A program made the position numbers and the translations under genes. The notes below the pieces were generated by a model. That model was given only the letters and a program-made list of their open reading frames with translations, searched no databases and was not told the origin of the DNA. From Candidatus Gastranaerophilales bacterium (GTDB lineage Bacteria; Cyanobacteriota; Vampirovibrionia; Gastranaerophilales; Gastranaerophilaceae): a stretch of 64,000 nucleotides of DNA. Shown here piece by piece: positions 1 to 8,114 of this stretch. The first letter of the stretch is position 1, and every line of letters begins with the position of its first letter. Where the stretch lies: contig CALUUJ010000009.1 of assembly GCA_944323935.1 (NCBI GenBank), forward strand, positions 1 to 64,000, in the 5' to 3' direction.

Positions 1-144
1 CCAACTCAACCGACTGAGCCAACAAAGCCGACTGAGCCAACAAAGCCGACTGAGCCGACAAAGCCGACTGAACCAACTCAACCGACTGAGCCAACAAAGC
101 CGACTGAGCCAACAAAGCCGACTGAGCCGACAAAGCCGACTGAA
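1..144 (+). repeat. 72-bp higher-order repeat built from 18-bp PTxPTE units
   Basis: Bases 1-72 and 73-144 are identical. Each consists of four 18-bp units, each encoding six residues of the form P-T-(Q/K)-P-T-E. The array continues less regularly to about 190 and probably extends left of the window. Identity at DNA level implies recent expansion. Confidence 0.9.
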
Positions 145-1179
145 CCAACAAAGCCGACTGAGCCAACTCAACCGACTGAGCCGACTTGTCCAACAATGCC
201 AACTGAAGAACCAACAAAAGAAACTGAACCAACTCTTCCGACGGATATTCCTACTGATATACCAACGGGTACTCCGACACAGCCTACAGATCCAACACAT
301 GCAACGGATATTCCACCTGTAGATCCTACAACTAAACCAACATTAGATCCTACAGATGATGCAACAGATATTCCACCAATAGATCCAACAGGTTCAACAG
401 AGCCAACAGAAACTCCTACAGACGTTCCTACGGGAAATCCTACTGAAATTCCAACAGAAGTTCCAACAGAAACTCCAACAGAAGTTCCAACAGAAGCTCC
501 GACGGAAACTCCAACTGGAAGTCCAACAGAAACTCCGACGGAAAATCCTACTGATTGCGACTCTTCATCCGAACCTGATATTCCAACAAAAGAAGAAGAA
601 CCATCTATACCTGGTTTTGATCCAGAAGCTCCAACGGAAACTCCAACCGGAAGTCCAACAGAAGCTCCGACGGAAACTCCTACTGATTGCGACTCTTCAT
701 CCGAACCTGATATTCCAACAAAAGAAGAAGAACCATCTATACCTGGTTTTGATCCAGAAGCTCCAACGGAAACTCCAACCGGAAGTCCAACAGAAGCTCC
801 GACGGAAACTCCTACAGATTGCGACTCTCCATCTGAATCTGATGTTCCAATAAAAGAAGAAGAACCTAATCTTATTATAGAACAAGCCCCTGCTCAAGCT
901 TCTGTTGAAGTTCAATCCAAAGCACCAGCTCAAGAAGCTCCAGCTTCAGTAGAAGAAGCTCCAGCCCAAGCACCGGCTCAAGAAGCTCCAGCCCCAGCTC
1001 CGGCTCAAGAAGCTCCAGCCCAAGCACCGGCTCAAGATACACCTGTTGTAGAAGAAACACCTACAATACAGACAGCATCTACTTCAAATTCTTTGGCAGG
1101 TAAATTCACTTCATTCCTAGTTAATAAACTTGTTAATAAAAATGAAGAGAAACCAAGCGGTATTTATTATAATGTATAA
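1..1179 (+). CDS. Pro/Thr-rich repeat protein, C-terminal part (5' end outside window)
   Basis: The frame is open from the first base, so the start lies upstream. The ATG at 196 sits inside the repeats without a ribosome binding site and is probably internal. About 392 codons are visible. The order is PTE/PTK/PTQ hexapeptide repeats (codons 1-60), then looser PT(E/D/G)xP repeats. Next come 44-residue repeats containing a Cys-Asp-Ser cluster and an acidic KEEEP stretch. An E/A/P/Q-rich segment follows (about codons 298-350), then a short amphipathic end with SLAGKFTSFLVNKLVNK. No transmembrane segment or LPXTG motif is visible. Composition suggests an extended, probably surface-exposed or secreted stalk or linker, which is inference. 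I do not recognise the family. It converges on the next gene across a shared terminator. Confidence 0.8.
   Translation, partial: PTQPTEPTKPTEPTKPTEPTKPTEPTQPTEPTKPTEPTKPTEPTKPTEPTKPTEPTQPTEPTCPTMPTEEPTKETEPTLPTDIPTDIPTGTPTQPTDPTHATDIPPVDPTTKPTLDPTDDATDIPPIDPTGSTEPTETPTDVPTGNPTEIPTEVPTETPTEVPTEAPTETPTGSPTETPTENPTDCDSSSEPDIPTKEEEPSIPGFDPEAPTETPTGSPTEAPTETPTDCDSSSEPDIPTKEEEPSIPGFDPEAPTETPTGSPTEAPTETPTDCDSPSESDVPIKEEEPNLIIEQAPAQASVEVQSKAPAQEAPASVEEAPAQAPAQEAPAPAPAQEAPAQAPAQDTPVVEETPTIQTASTSNSLAGKFTSFLVNKLVNKNEEKPSGIYYNV
553..840 (+). repeat. 132-bp tandem repeat, two near-perfect copies plus a partial third
   Basis: Units at 553-684 and 685-816 differ only at the last base, and a diverged third copy begins at 817. 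Each unit encodes 44 residues starting D-C-D-S and containing KEEEP. The near identity points to very recent duplication or gene conversion. Confidence 0.9.
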
Positions 1180-1209
1180 AAAATAAAAATAAGAATAAAA
1201 GTAAAACCA

Positions 1210-1250
1210 AAATTTAAGTGATGATTTTATATCATCACTTAAATTTTTAA
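1210..1250. terminator. Bidirectional intrinsic terminator between convergent genes
   Basis: A perfect 16-bp inverted repeat (1210-1225 with 1231-1246) has a 5-nt loop and is flanked by A and T runs. It sits between the convergent repeat protein and the minus-strand gene ending at 1269, so it can serve both. Confidence 0.85.
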
Positions 1251-1268
1251 TAAAATAATATAAATAAT

Positions 1269-2654
1269 TTATACTGAAGAATCCAAATTCTCAGATTTTA
1301 TTATTCTCTGGAACTCATCAACTATCTCACGCCAAGATTCAACAACAACATCATCTTTACTTAAAGCTTCTTGCGAAATTCCGGCATGATGAATCAAAGG
1401 TAATAATTTTTCTTCGCTTATTTTAATAGCAGAATCTATATCATCATCTGTGTCGTTACAAATAAAGAAACCTTTACCAGTGGCATCTTTTTCATAGCCC
1501 ACTATTGTAATTTCATGTCCGCCATCTACTTTATTATTTGCATCTAAGTGAGTATACCCTATGATTACATTTTGACCTAGTTCTAATGATTTTAATATAT
1601 GTTGTTTTGTTTCTTCAGGTTGACAATTATAACCAATTAAATATCCATTTTCATCAAGATTTTGGTATACAACAGACATCTTCGGCATTTCAAAAACAAT
1701 TTCTTCAACAAAATTCTTTTCAAAATCTGTTAAACCGCTATTATCGTTATTGAATTTACCTGTTCTTTCATCTGTCAGAGCATTATATGTATTTTGTGAG
1801 CCCAGATTTAATAACGCAGATTGTATTAAAACATCAATACAAGAACGTTCATTCGGATCTTTATATGATGTTTGAACTCTTGCTCTTACAATTGCGTTTC
1901 TATCAGGTTGAATATTTATTATTAAGTCATCCCAACTATTAATTTTACTATTCGTATTAAATTCTCTTAATTTCCATAGGCTTTCAGCAAATCCGCCGGA
2001 AATATCTGAGGTATGTATCTTTTTTTCTACGCTATATTTATTACTGGATAATCCTTGTGCAAACCGTACAAATTCTGCAGGTTTTCTGCTTGCCAAATTA
2101 AATTCCATACTTGCTACTACGCAAGAAGAAGAAATTACATTATATGCTTGCTTTGGAAATTCTTTTCCTGTTTCTTGTGAAATCTCATCTGCAACATTTT
2201 TGGGGATATCTCCAAACTTTTGAGTTATTGAATATGGATTATCTAAAGCTTTTATTACTTCAGCCAGAATCAATTTATCATCTAACCCCACAATTCTTGG
2301 TTCGGTTGCTATTTTATATAAATTTTCTAAAACTGTTGATCCATCATTAGAGCTATTATCTGCTAAGATGCCCTTAGCTTCTAATTTTGATAAAGTAGCC
2401 AATGATTCTTTATCCAGCTTTGAAGCCAATATTTTCAGCTGTTCTTTCGTTGAAGGTAATTGCTTTATTTGTTTTGTTTTATCAGCTTTATTTGCAGTAA
2501 AAGAAGGATGATATGCTTGAAGATTTGCATAACTAGTTTTTTGCAATTCTTGTGGAATGCTAATATTTTGATTTCTTATATGAGTATCATTGTTACTTTC
2601 TATCTTATTAAATAAAATAGGAGTTGTACTATTTATTTTAGAAATATTTAACAT
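1269..2654 (-). CDS. Papain-like cysteine-peptidase-like protein, lineage-specific
   Basis: This 461-residue protein has no signal peptide or membrane helix. Its N-terminal 70 residues are low complexity and contain PSFTAN at 51-56, an N-terminal 'SF' motif also seen in other proteins of this window. The C-terminal half carries an order typical of papain-fold enzymes. A Cys follows a small-residue stretch and opens a helix (SSSCVVASMEF, C178). About 200 residues later comes GGHEITIVGYE (H380). A strand ending in an amide and acid follows (FFICNDTDDD, N400/D401). The motif assignment is mine and no family name is recognised. It could be a secreted or effector peptidase or a transglutaminase-like fold. 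ATG start. Convergent with the upstream gene. Confidence 0.6.
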   Translation of the reverse strand: MLNISKINSTTPILFNKIESNNDTHIRNQNISIPQELQKTSYANLQAYHPSFTANKADKTKQIKQLPSTKEQLKILASKLDKESLATLSKLEAKGILADNSSNDGSTVLENLYKIATEPRIVGLDDKLILAEVIKALDNPYSITQKFGDIPKNVADEISQETGKEFPKQAYNVISSSCVVASMEFNLASRKPAEFVRFAQGLSSNKYSVEKKIHTSDISGGFAESLWKLREFNTNSKINSWDDLIINIQPDRNAIVRARVQTSYKDPNERSCIDVLIQSALLNLGSQNTYNALTDERTGKFNNDNSGLTDFEKNFVEEIVFEMPKMSVVYQNLDENGYLIGYNCQPEETKQHILKSLELGQNVIIGYTHLDANNKVDGGHEITIVGYEKDATGKGFFICNDTDDDIDSAIKISEEKLLPLIHHAGISQEALSKDDVVVESWREIVDEFQRIIKSENLDSSV

Positions 2655-2752
2655 AGCAATACTATACCTTCTAATATTATAAAAAAAAATATAACAAAAA
2701 ATTGCTAATAAATATTCTTAATTATAATTAATCTAGTGCTTTTGTAACAATT

Positions 2753-3718
2753 TTATATTTGATTTTTACCCTCTTTTAGACCTCTGGCCCTATCATAAAG
2801 TTCAATTTTCATTCCGAAAGAGTTTGCTTTATCTATAACATAATTAACTAAATCTAAATAATAAGATGAAATTGTACTGCGATTAGTTTTATACCAAACA
2901 TCCTCAATATCTAAAGCAAGCCATTTTCCACCGACATCTCTTACTGAATTTATCCACAAGTCTATTTCTTTTCTATTATCATTAACATTAGGGATAATAA
3001 TATATTTAGATGTCATTAACCCAAATTTTGAAGTATTGGCGGAAGCATATTTTTTCATATTTTCCAATACTTTTTTATATGCGTTAACTTGTTTAATATT
3101 TTTGTATGTTTTCTCACAACCCGAATCAATTGAAATAACAACATTTAAAACACCTTTTTTTATAGCTTCTTCAATTGCCGGAGAAAATTTAATTCCGGAA
3201 GAATGGATTCTCATATTCTGAAAACCGCTATCAGTTAATAATTTAATTAAATCTTCAAATTCAGGAGCAATTGTTGGTTCCCCGCCGCCAAACGAAACTT
3301 CTCCGCCCGGTCTAAGTATTTTCTTTTCAATCATTTCTTTTATTATTGGAACAGAATTATAAGGCTTTATTTTATCGAACATTTTCTTATTCTGCACTTC
3401 ATAGCAATATGTACATTTACTATTACATTGAACCCAATAATTAAATTGTAAAAAATTTATATAATCTTCGTCATCCCATTCTTTCTCTTCTAAGAAAACA
3501 CAACCAACGCAATTAGGCATAAGTCTACCATTTTTATGCTCATCTCTATATTTTCTTTTTTGTTTAAAAAGAGAATCCCAATCAATAGATTCACCTGCAT
3601 ACTCTTCTTTTAATGTTATTTTGCCACCCCCTTTATGACAAGTAAAACAACATGTCTCAAGCCGAGTATGTTCAAAATCCATTCCGTGTTCAATATATCT
3701 GCAACTTAAATATTTCAA
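2753..3718 (-). CDS. Radical SAM protein with N-terminal Cys motif (paralogue 1)
   Basis: At 321 residues it carries the radical SAM cluster motif CNSKCTYCY (CxxxCxxC) and the SAM-contacting VSFGGGEPT strand. In front of the core is a second Cys set: C6 followed by EHG, C23-C24, H28-K-GGG, and a CVGC pair before a WDDEDYI segment. That N-terminal set could bind an auxiliary cluster, as SPASM domains do at the C-terminus of other enzymes (inference). The start is TTG, chosen because its paralogue at 3862 also begins TTG-AAA-TAT and the first Cys falls at residue 6 in both. It is divergent from the three-gene radical SAM operon. No peptide substrate gene is visible. Function unknown. Confidence 0.8.
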   Translation of the reverse strand: MKYLSCRYIEHGMDFEHTRLETCCFTCHKGGGKITLKEEYAGESIDWDSLFKQKRKYRDEHKNGRLMPNCVGCVFLEEKEWDDEDYINFLQFNYWVQCNSKCTYCYEVQNKKMFDKIKPYNSVPIIKEMIEKKILRPGGEVSFGGGEPTIAPEFEDLIKLLTDSGFQNMRIHSSGIKFSPAIEEAIKKGVLNVVISIDSGCEKTYKNIKQVNAYKKVLENMKKYASANTSKFGLMTSKYIIIPNVNDNRKEIDLWINSVRDVGGKWLALDIEDVWYKTNRSTISSYYLDLVNYVIDKANSFGMKIELYDRARGLKEGKNQI

Positions 3719-3800
3719 TTAAAATCCCACCACTAGTATTATATAATAGGTTATCATCTATAAAAATCATAGTCAAGAATGCTACGAAACAGTAACTTTA

Positions 3801-3829
3801 TTGTTTTTGAAATTTATTGTATGTATAAT
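3801..3829 (+). promoter_or_regulatory. Sigma-70-type promoter of the radical SAM operon
   Basis: TTGTTT at 3801-3806 and TATAAT at 3824-3829 are separated by 17 nt. The TTG start codon at 3862 follows about 32 nt later, with an AGGA Shine-Dalgarno at about 3851. Confidence 0.6.
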
Positions 3830-3861
3830 ATTTTTACATGAGTTTAACGTAGGATAATGTT

Positions 3862-4830
3862 TTGAAATATACAAGTTGCATACATTTAGAACACGGTATA
3901 ACGTTCTTTTCTAATTCAGTACAAATATGTTGCATAAGCTCTCACCCTGGCGGTGGAAGCATTGTAGAAATTAATAATTATAAAGGGGAACTAATTGATT
4001 GGGATAATTTCTTTGAGAAGAGAAATAAATTAAGAGAAAGTGCCCAAAACGGTACTATCCCGGAAAAGTGTGAAGGATGTTATTATTTAAAAGAACAAGA
4101 TTGGAATACAGATAACTATATAGATGAAGTTTTAATTGGTCATTTTACTCATTGTAATTGCAATTGTATATACTGCTATACAGAAAAAGATAAAAAATTT
4201 TTCAATGCAAATAAAACATATAATATATATCCTGTTATCAAAGACATGATAGAAAAAGGTATTCTATCAAAAAAAGCTACAATTACTTTTGGAGGAGGAG
4301 AACCAACCATATTGCAAGAATTTGAAGAACTTGTTTACCTCCTGCTTGATTATGATGTATATAATATAAGAATTCATTCTGACGGTATTAAATATTCTCC
4401 TGCAATTGAAAAAGGACTAAAACTTGGTAAAATTACATTGATAACTTCTGTTGATTCGAGCTCAAGAAAAGTATACGAGGAAATAAAACAAGTTCCTTGT
4501 TTTGACAAGGTGTGGAAAAATCTTGAACAATATGCAAAAACAAAGAATGGTTTGATACGTACAAAATATGTATTGATTCCTGGTGTAAATGACAGTCTTA
4601 CGGAAGTTAAAAATTGGCTTCAAAAAACTTATGATGTTGGAATAAGAAATATAGCTTTTGATATTGAAGATAATTGGTTTAAAGCAAGAAGATATAATAT
4701 ACCTCAATATATATATGTAATTTTTGATTTTGTTTCTGAGTGTTACAAACAGTACAAAATTGAGAGCTGTGAGCTATATGAAAGAGCATATAACTTAAAG
4801 GTTGACAGGGAAAACAGGTTGAAAGTATAG
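3862..4830 (+). CDS. Radical SAM protein with N-terminal Cys motif (paralogue 2)
   Basis: This 322-residue paralogue of the gene divergent from it has the same layout. The N-terminal part has C6, EHG and C23-C24, then SHPGGG. A CEGC pair precedes WNTDNYI, the catalytic CNCNCIYCY motif follows, and then FGGGEPT. The C-terminal third keeps the shared pattern 'KY..IPGVND' and 'DIEDNW'. It begins with TTG, as the divergent copy does. First gene of a + strand group of three with gaps of 20-30 nt. The radical SAM assignment is firm. The substrate is unknown. Confidence 0.82.
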   Translation: MKYTSCIHLEHGITFFSNSVQICCISSHPGGGSIVEINNYKGELIDWDNFFEKRNKLRESAQNGTIPEKCEGCYYLKEQDWNTDNYIDEVLIGHFTHCNCNCIYCYTEKDKKFFNANKTYNIYPVIKDMIEKGILSKKATITFGGGEPTILQEFEELVYLLLDYDVYNIRIHSDGIKYSPAIEKGLKLGKITLITSVDSSSRKVYEEIKQVPCFDKVWKNLEQYAKTKNGLIRTKYVLIPGVNDSLTEVKNWLQKTYDVGIRNIAFDIEDNWFKARRYNIPQYIYVIFDFVSECYKQYKIESCELYERAYNLKVDRENRLKV

Positions 4831-4859
4831 CTCGTATTTTATCGGAGGATTTTCTCTTG

Positions 4860-5852
4860 ATGCTAAATTTCTTCAAACAAATAAATAAACCATCAAAATC
4901 AAACTCTTATAAATATTGCAAGTTTATAAATGAATCTTTAGTTTTTGATTATAATAACAATGTAAAGTTATGTCCTCTTTCTGATTTTGGAATTATTTGC
5001 AATAAATATAACGGTATTTGGCTTGATATTGAAAAATTAAAGATAATCAAATCAGAATCAATAAATATTATTAACTCTCTTAATTGTCCTATATTATGTA
5101 AAAATTGTGAGTATTATAAAGATAACAAACATAAAAACGATAACTCAATTAAATATTTATATTTATCTAATTGGAAAAACTGCTACTTAAATTGCTTATA
5201 TTGTGATTATCCAAAAGAAGAAGATTTAATTAAGGCTGGACATTATGATATTTTTCAATCTATAAAACAATTAATTGATAGTCAACTTATTGATGTTAAT
5301 ACAACTATTATTTTCGATTGTGGGGATGCGACAATTCATCCTGAATTTGATAAGATTCTATATTATTTTATTAATTATGGAATGAGAAATATTATCATAA
5401 ATACTCCTGCTATGCGATATTGTGAATCTATTTCAGAAGCAATAGCAAAAAACATTGCACAAGTTATAATTCCGATTGATTCAGGATGTCCTTATATATT
5501 TGGAAGAATAAAAGGTACAAATAAATTTGATATTGTTATTAGTAATTTAAAAAGGTATTTATCTTTTGAAGAACCCTCGGAAAAAAGAGTAATCCTAAAA
5601 TATACCATTTTAAACGGCATAAATGATAATCAAAAAGAACTTTTAGACTGGTTTATGTTGGCAAGAGACTTAGGAATAAAAAAGCTAACTATTGATATTG
5701 ATAAAAAGTGGTATAATCAAATTAAAACTTCTATTCCTCAATATTTGAAAGAACTTGTTATTTTTATAAAAACAATGTCTCAATATAACGAAATTGAAAT
5801 AGATTTTTGTGATAGAACAAGTTTTATATATAACACAATAAATAAAAAGTAA
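4860..5852 (+). CDS. Divergent radical SAM paralogue with altered SAM-binding motif (paralogue 3)
   Basis: About 330 residues, aligned by eye to its neighbours. The cluster motif CYLNCLYC is kept, so a [4Fe-4S] cluster may still form. The strand that reads FGGGEPT in the other copies is replaced by FDCGDAT. The N-terminal EHG and CC signatures are also eroded (INES and KLCP). It may have lost or changed activity and could act as a partner subunit of the intact paralogues. GGAGG at 4844-4848 is 11 nt from the ATG at 4860 and 8 nt from an in-frame TTG at 4857, so either start is possible. It lies between two intact paralogues. Confidence 0.75.
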   Translation: MLNFFKQINKPSKSNSYKYCKFINESLVFDYNNNVKLCPLSDFGIICNKYNGIWLDIEKLKIIKSESINIINSLNCPILCKNCEYYKDNKHKNDNSIKYLYLSNWKNCYLNCLYCDYPKEEDLIKAGHYDIFQSIKQLIDSQLIDVNTTIIFDCGDATIHPEFDKILYYFINYGMRNIIINTPAMRYCESISEAIAKNIAQVIIPIDSGCPYIFGRIKGTNKFDIVISNLKRYLSFEEPSEKRVILKYTILNGINDNQKELLDWFMLARDLGIKKLTIDIDKKWYNQIKTSIPQYLKELVIFIKTMSQYNEIEIDFCDRTSFIYNTINKK

Positions 5853-5872
5853 TAAAAATAATCGGTGTACTA

Positions 5873-6907
5873 ATGTTCATATATAATGAAAAATATGTAA
5901 GTAAAAAAGAAGGTCATTATTATAGTTGTCCTTGGATTGAACATGGATTGGTTTTCTTTCAATATAAACTGACAATGTGTTGCTATTGTGGACATGAAGG
6001 CGGAGGACATACTTTAGTCAGAGAAAACTTTACTGGTCAGCCGATTAACTGGGACAGAATTTTCAAAGTTAAAGAAATATTCAGAAGATTTCATAAAAAA
6101 GGGAAAATAAACAAAAGTTGTATAGGCTGCCCTTTTTTAAAGGAAGATAAATGGGATGATGAAAACTATATAAGTAATCTATATATTAGTCACTGGACAA
6201 ATTGCAATTCAAAATGTATTTATTGTTATGCAACAAATAATCCTAAAGATTTTAAGGTAGATAAATTGTATAATGTTCTTCCATACGTCAAAGATATGTT
6301 TGAAAAAGGTATATTAAGACCGGGTGGCATTATATCTTTTGGTGGTGGTGAACCTACTTTACTTGATGAATTTGAGGATCTTGTAACATTTTTCTTAGAT
6401 AATTATTTTTGGGGTATCAGAGTTCATACTTCAGGAATAAAATATAGTCCGGCACTGGCAAGAGCTATAAATGAAATAAGAGGATATGTTGTTGTTTCTG
6501 TAGATTCAGGTTCAAAAGAAACATTTGAAAAGATAAAGCAAGTTCCTTGTTATGACAAAGTTAGAGAGACAATAAGAAAATACGCACTCCAAACAACATT
6601 TTTAGGCCGATATCTTGTAAGTGCAAAATTTATTATTATTCCTGGAATAAATGACACTATTGAAGAAATTGAAAAGTGGATGAGTGCTAATTATAAAGCA
6701 GGTTTATACACTACGGTTTTAGATATTGAAGAAAATTGGTACCTTAAAAATAAAGATAATATTCCAAAACATATTTTTGATTTAATAAAATATGCTGAAA
6801 AAAGAGCAAAACAGCTCAATACAAATTTTGAGCTTTACGAAAGACTTCAAAATATGATTGATAATGAAAAAAACAAAAAGAAGTCACTATTAACCATATT
6901 CAAGTAA
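5873..6907 (+). CDS. Radical SAM protein with N-terminal Cys motif (paralogue 4)
   Basis: 344 residues. It has a short N-terminal extension, then SCPWIEHGLVFF, MCCYCGHEGGG, a CIGC pair, WDDENYI, the catalytic motif CNSKCIYCY, and ISFGGGEPT. The C-terminal part keeps 'KFIIIPGIND' and 'DIEENW'. It is the last gene of the group and ends 3 nt from the stop of a convergent hydrolase gene. The motifs are intact, so it is probably catalytically active. Substrate unknown. Confidence 0.82.
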   Translation: MFIYNEKYVSKKEGHYYSCPWIEHGLVFFQYKLTMCCYCGHEGGGHTLVRENFTGQPINWDRIFKVKEIFRRFHKKGKINKSCIGCPFLKEDKWDDENYISNLYISHWTNCNSKCIYCYATNNPKDFKVDKLYNVLPYVKDMFEKGILRPGGIISFGGGEPTLLDEFEDLVTFFLDNYFWGIRVHTSGIKYSPALARAINEIRGYVVVSVDSGSKETFEKIKQVPCYDKVRETIRKYALQTTFLGRYLVSAKFIIIPGINDTIEEIEKWMSANYKAGLYTTVLDIEENWYLKNKDNIPKHIFDLIKYAEKRAKQLNTNFELYERLQNMIDNEKNKKKSLLTIFK

Positions 6908-6910
6908 AAA

Positions 6911-7453
6911 CTATTTTATAATAGCTTGCACTTCTTTGAAATTTGGATGTTTAGATGTTTCAAGAAGTTCAAATATTACCATTTCAGTTGTAACAACCTG
7001 AGCCCCCATATGCATTAATCTTTTTAATGCCCATTCTTTATTCTTTTCAGACCTTGAACCGCATGAATTTTCAACTATAAATACTTCGTAATCTTGATTT
7101 AGTAAATCGGAAACCGTTTGAAGCACACAAATATGTGTTTCAATACCAAAAATAATTATCTGTTTTTTATTTAATTTATTTAATTTAGATTGAAGAGCTT
7201 CTTCTTTTAATGCACTAAAGCTTGTTTTTTCAATATATTCAGCATTTGGAACTGCATTTTTAATTTCAGGAATTGTAGCACCTAAACCTTTTGGATACTG
7301 CTCTGTAATAATCGTTGGTATATTTAAAATACCGGCAGCTTTTGCAACTTTTACAGCTTCTGATGAGACAGTATTATCATCTAACATATTCACCAGTTTT
7401 TCTTGTACATCAATAATAAGTACAATTGAATTATCAAATTTTATAGTATTCAT
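6911..7453 (-). CDS. Isochorismatase-family cysteine hydrolase
   Basis: 180 residues, full length for the family. The expected triad is present: D15 in LIIDVQEKL, K76 in YIEKTSFSA and C109 in GIETHICVLQT. The residues before the Cys fit the usual non-proline cis-peptide site. Members hydrolyse small amides or act as nicotinamidase- or YcaC-like enzymes. The substrate cannot be told from sequence, and I see nothing specific for isochorismate. AAGG lies just upstream of the ATG start. The gene is 18 nt downstream of the next minus-strand gene and may be co-transcribed with it. Confidence 0.8.
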   Translation of the reverse strand: MNTIKFDNSIVLIIDVQEKLVNMLDDNTVSSEAVKVAKAAGILNIPTIITEQYPKGLGATIPEIKNAVPNAEYIEKTSFSALKEEALQSKLNKLNKKQIIIFGIETHICVLQTVSDLLNQDYEVFIVENSCGSRSEKNKEWALKRLMHMGAQVVTTEMVIFELLETSKHPNFKEVQAIIK

Positions 7454-7471
7454 ATATTTCCTTTTTTAAAA

Positions 7472-7918
7472 CTAATATTTAGAAATTTCTTCAAAGTATC
7501 TTTCAAGTGCTTTATAGCCTGAATATATTTCACTTGATAAACTTACATATCTTGAAGCAGCCAAATATTTAAGTTCTTTAGCTCTTATTTGAATAATTTC
7601 GTCTGCATCGGCTTTTAAATTTTTTTCTAATGACATAGACCATCTTTTTAAGAAAGATAATTCTTCATTTATTTGTTTTATAGTAGAAAATTCTAACGGA
7701 TTAAAATCATACTTAGCAAGCAAAGCCTTTTCCTTGTTATTAATACGAGGCAAAACAACAGGAACTCCGTATATTTTCTTTATAACCATATAGTTATCAG
7801 CAGTTCTTCTGTGAGAATCAGGAACTTCGCCTCTTGCAAGCATTGCAGACATACTTAATGAACTAAACTTATCATCATCACAAGATAATGAACTTAAATT
7901 TGTACTTTCTAAGAACAA
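7472..7918 (-). CDS. Hypothetical protein, helical
   Basis: About 148 residues, family not recognised. The first 30 residues are Ser/Asp-rich. The rest is charged and helical, probably partly coiled-coil (residues 75-148, with EELSFLKRWSMSLEKNLKADA), and there is no membrane segment. The start is uncertain. The frame opens with TTG at 7918 and no clear Shine-Dalgarno, no in-frame ATG lies upstream before a stop, and the first internal ATG is residue 23. Probably co-transcribed with the hydrolase gene downstream. Confidence 0.45.
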   Translation of the reverse strand: MFLESTNLSSLSCDDDKFSSLSMSAMLARGEVPDSHRRTADNYMVIKKIYGVPVVLPRINNKEKALLAKYDFNPLEFSTIKQINEELSFLKRWSMSLEKNLKADADEIIQIRAKELKYLAASRYVSLSSEIYSGYKALERYFEEISKY

Positions 7919-8102
7919 CTTATTATTTTTATTTATAACAGAAGTATTAATTTCCCCATCTCCATACTAAAATACTTACAAAATAATAATATTATAATAG
8001 TTCTTCAATTAATTTTTGTCATGAGATTTTTTATATATATTAAGATTTTTTGTCAAATTTTTTACAAATTAAAATTGAATTTATTAGATATTTTTTTTAG
8101 AT

Positions 8103-8108
8103 TATAAT
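8103..8108 (+). promoter_or_regulatory. -10 box, predicted leaderless mnmG transcript
   Basis: TATAAT ends 6 nt before the ATG of mnmG, so the predicted transcription start falls on or next to the start codon. No Shine-Dalgarno is visible. A match to -35 is weak. Confidence 0.5.
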
Positions 8109-8114
8109 TAAAGT

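Noticed and set aside
617..1060. Overlapping frames within the Pro/Thr repeat gene on both strands
   Set aside because: They are shadows caused by the repeats. Composition (Lys/Leu/Gln or Trp/Arg/Phe repeats) is not protein-like, and the main frame is continuous.
2753..6907. RiPP (modified peptide) cluster around the radical SAM genes
   Set aside because: No short Cys-, Asn- or Gly-rich precursor ORF, no RRE domain and no transporter could be seen in or near the cluster. It cannot be excluded if the peptide is encoded elsewhere.
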